Assembly (NCBI GenBank): GCA_019232735.1
Contig: JAFANL010000045.1
Coordinates: forward strand, 1 to 5,638
Source: Aquitalea sp.
GTDB lineage: Bacteria > Pseudomonadota > Gammaproteobacteria > Burkholderiales > Chromobacteriaceae
Direction of reading: 5' to 3'
Length of the DNA: 5,638 bases
Below the pieces are notes generated by a model. The model did not search any database, was not told the DNA's origin, and saw nothing but the letters and a program-made list of their open reading frames with translations. Positions 3,658-5,638 of this stretch are shown piece after piece. Position numbers and translations under genes: made by a program. Position 1 is the first letter of the stretch. Each line of letters starts with the position of its first letter.

Positions 3658-5638
3658 ATGTCGCTTACCAACAAGACCGAACTGGCGAGCCTGATTGCTG
3701 ATATCCAGGCCGTAGCCGAGAGCAAGCTGTCATCCAAGGAGACACAACAACTCGCCGGGTTCTTCCCGATCTACTTCGAAGAAACCGAGCATGCCGACCT
3801 GCGCCAGTTTTCCTCGCTGGATCTGTTCGGTGCCGCGCTGGCCCATTTCGAATTCGCGCGCAAGCGCGTTGCCGGTCAGCACAAGGTTCGCATCTATACG
3901 CCCGATTTCGAGCGCGATGGCTGGCAGAGCACCCATTCGGTGATTGAAGTCGTCAACGACGACATGCCTTTCCTCATCGACTCCATCTCCATGCTGCTGT
4001 CCCGCCACAACATCAACCTGCACCTGCTGGTGCACCCGGTGCTGTCGGTTGGCCGTGACAAGAACGGCAATCTGCAGGAAGTAAAACGCACGCAAGACCG
4101 CAGCCTGCCGCTGGAATCCTTCATTCACGTTCAGATCGACCGCGTCAGCGATGCCGCCACCCTGCAGAAGCTGGAAGCCGAACTGAACCGCATCATCGCC
4201 GATATCCGCCTGCTGGTGAGCGACGAGCCGAAGATGCGTGCCGTCGTGGGCGAGATCAGCAAGGATCTGGCCAAGGTCAAGGGCGAACGTGCTGCCGAAG
4301 CCAAGGAAGCCGTGGATTTCCTCGGCTGGATGGCTGGCAATCACTTCCTGTTCATGGGCTATTGCGACTACGATCTGGTCAAGCGCGATGGCAAGGACAG
4401 CCTGAAGATCGTCAAGGGTTCCGGCCTGGGCATCCTGCAGGATCAAGGCGACAAGGAATACTCCGCCAGCTTCGAGACCCTGCCGCAAGAGCTGCGCGAA
4501 CTGGCGCACCTGCCGCAACTGATCATCCTGAACAAATCGCAAACCCGCTCCATCATTCACCGTCCGGCCTATGTCGACTTCGTCGGCATCAAGCGCTTCA
4601 ACGACAAGGGTGAAGTGATCGGCGAGCGCCGCTTCCTCGGCCTGTATACCGCCAGCGCCTATCAGGCATCGCCCAAGGACATCCCGCTGGTGCGCCAGAA
4701 AGTGGCCGGCGTGGTGGCCAACTGCGATTACGTGGATGACAGCTACAAGGCCAAGACCCTGGGCTTCGTGCTGGAAAGCTACCCGCGCGACGAACTGTTT
4801 GAAATCCCGGCTGATGTACTGGGCCCGATCGCCGAAGGCATTGTCAGCCTGCAAGAGCGCCCGCGTGTGCGCCTGTTCGTGCGCAAGGATCGCTACCACC
4901 GTTATGTCAGCAGCCTGGTGTATGTGCCGCGTGACAGCTTCAATACCGAAGTGCGCCTGAAAATCGAAAAAGTGCTGATGACCGCCTTCAATGGCAGCTC
5001 GGCCGAATTCAGCGTGCAGATCAGCGACAGCTCGCTGGCCCGCGTGCATTACATCATCCGCACCAATGCCTCCAAGCTGCCGGCCTTCCGCGAATCCGAC
5101 ATCGAGGCGGAAATCGCCCGTCTGGTGCGTGGCTGGGTAGAAGAGATGCACCAGCAACTGGTGGAAGTGCATGGCGAAGAAGCCGGCAACCTGCTGTTCA
5201 ATCGCTACCGTACCGCCTTCCCGGTGGCCTACCGTGAAGAGTTCGCGGTACGCAATGCCGTGCTGGACGTGCAACTGCTGGAATCGGTCTCTGCCAGCCA
5301 CCCGCTGGCGATGAAGCTGTACCGTCCTTTCCATCGCGGCAACCAGGCGTTCAACCTGAAGCTGTTCCGCGAAGGCGAGCCGATGAGCCTGTCCGCCAGC
5401 CTGCCGATCCTGGAAAACATGGGCGTCAAGGTCAGCGACGAGCATCCTTACCGTGTCGAGCGTGAAGACGGCTCGGCGGTGTGGATCAGCGATTTCGGTC
5501 TGGATGTGGGTGCTTTCTTCGAGCAGATGTCCACCGAAGCGGTACAGAAAGACTTCCAGGAACTGCTGGCCCAGGTCTTCGCCAAGCGCTGCGAAAATGA
5601 CGGTTTCAACCGTCTGGCGCTGATTGCCGGCCTGGACT
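3658..5638 (+). CDS. gdhB: NAD-dependent glutamate dehydrogenase, large type, N-terminal part
   Basis: This gene is open at the right edge; 660 codons are present, uninterrupted, from ATG at 3658. The enzyme oxidises glutamate to 2-oxoglutarate and ammonia with NAD in the cytoplasm, feeding amino acid carbon into the TCA cycle. The family is roughly 1,500-1,650 residues long, so well under half is seen. The visible part is the regulatory N-terminus with ACT-like domains: HSVIEVVNDDMPFLIDS (93-109), GERRFLGLYT (322-331), YPRDELF (375-381), a second ACT-like segment from about 402, and LPILENMGVKV (582-592), all familiar from this family. The catalytic Rossmann domain lies beyond the window. 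The ribosome site is modest (AGAG seven bases before ATG). It diverges from a basic amino acid transporter, consistent with arginine or histidine catabolism through glutamate. Confidence 0.95.
   Translation, partial: MSLTNKTELASLIADIQAVAESKLSSKETQQLAGFFPIYFEETEHADLRQFSSLDLFGAALAHFEFARKRVAGQHKVRIYTPDFERDGWQSTHSVIEVVNDDMPFLIDSISMLLSRHNINLHLLVHPVLSVGRDKNGNLQEVKRTQDRSLPLESFIHVQIDRVSDAATLQKLEAELNRIIADIRLLVSDEPKMRAVVGEISKDLAKVKGERAAEAKEAVDFLGWMAGNHFLFMGYCDYDLVKRDGKDSLKIVKGSGLGILQDQGDKEYSASFETLPQELRELAHLPQLIILNKSQTRSIIHRPAYVDFVGIKRFNDKGEVIGERRFLGLYTASAYQASPKDIPLVRQKVAGVVANCDYVDDSYKAKTLGFVLESYPRDELFEIPADVLGPIAEGIVSLQERPRVRLFVRKDRYHRYVSSLVYVPRDSFNTEVRLKIEKVLMTAFNGSSAEFSVQISDSSLARVHYIIRTNASKLPAFRESDIEAEIARLVRGWVEEMHQQLVEVHGEEAGNLLFNRYRTAFPVAYREEFAVRNAVLDVQLLESVSASHPLAMKLYRPFHRGNQAFNLKLFREGEPMSLSASLPILENMGVKVSDEHPYRVEREDGSAVWISDFGLDVGAFFEQMSTEAVQKDFQELLAQVFAKRCENDGFNRLALIAGLD

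Noticed and set aside
3730..5445. 571-codon open frame on the minus strand
   Set aside because: It is antisense to the well-recognised glutamate dehydrogenase. Its translation is rich in His, Gln and Ala with no familiar domain, as expected for a shadow of a GC-biased gene.

Overview
The window looks like chromosomal DNA of a proteobacterium with moderately high GC. Protein features (a large NAD-type glutamate dehydrogenase whose N-terminus resembles the Chromobacterium/Aquitalea relatives, and a HisQ/HisM-like permease pair) fit a betaproteobacterium of the Neisseriales, probably Chromobacteriaceae. That placement comes from memory of the families, not from a search.

Layout: positions 28-3130 hold four minus-strand genes that read, in transcription order, substrate-binding protein B (2366-3130), substrate-binding protein A (1515-2279), a HisQ-type permease (756-1445) and a HisM-type permease (28-759). 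This is the order of the enteric argT-hisJ-hisQ-hisM-hisP cluster: two periplasmic receptors sharing one heterodimeric membrane channel. The ATPase (HisP/ArtP/AotP-like) is not in the window and should lie just off the left edge. The two receptors are gap-free paralogues, about two thirds identical in the mature part. Each receptor gene is followed by a GC-rich stem-loop, which would suit high receptor and low permease expression. The two permease genes overlap by four bases (GTGA).

Positions 3131-3657 form a 527-base divergent control region. On its left is a good sigma70-like promoter for the transporter (TTCACA-17-TAGAAT, minus strand). It predicts an untranslated leader of about 230 nt with two hairpins, one having mutually exclusive pairings. 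Around the promoter sit a TTGTATnCAATGT repeat (two copies 55 bp apart) and an FNR-like palindrome. On the right, upstream of the dehydrogenase, two segments match TGTCGC-N8-AA, the half-site consensus I recall for the AraC-family ArgR of Pseudomonas aeruginosa. The second copy abuts the -35 position of a promoter with a good -10 and a poor -35.

Positions 3658-5638 hold the first 660 codons of the large NAD-dependent glutamate dehydrogenase (GdhB type), open at the right edge. The window thus pairs uptake of basic amino acids with entry of glutamate into the TCA cycle. In Pseudomonas both functions belong to the ArgR regulon. The main hypothesis is an ArgR-like arginine-responsive control region serving at least the dehydrogenase. 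I saw no RNA gene, CRISPR array, insertion sequence or other mobile element.
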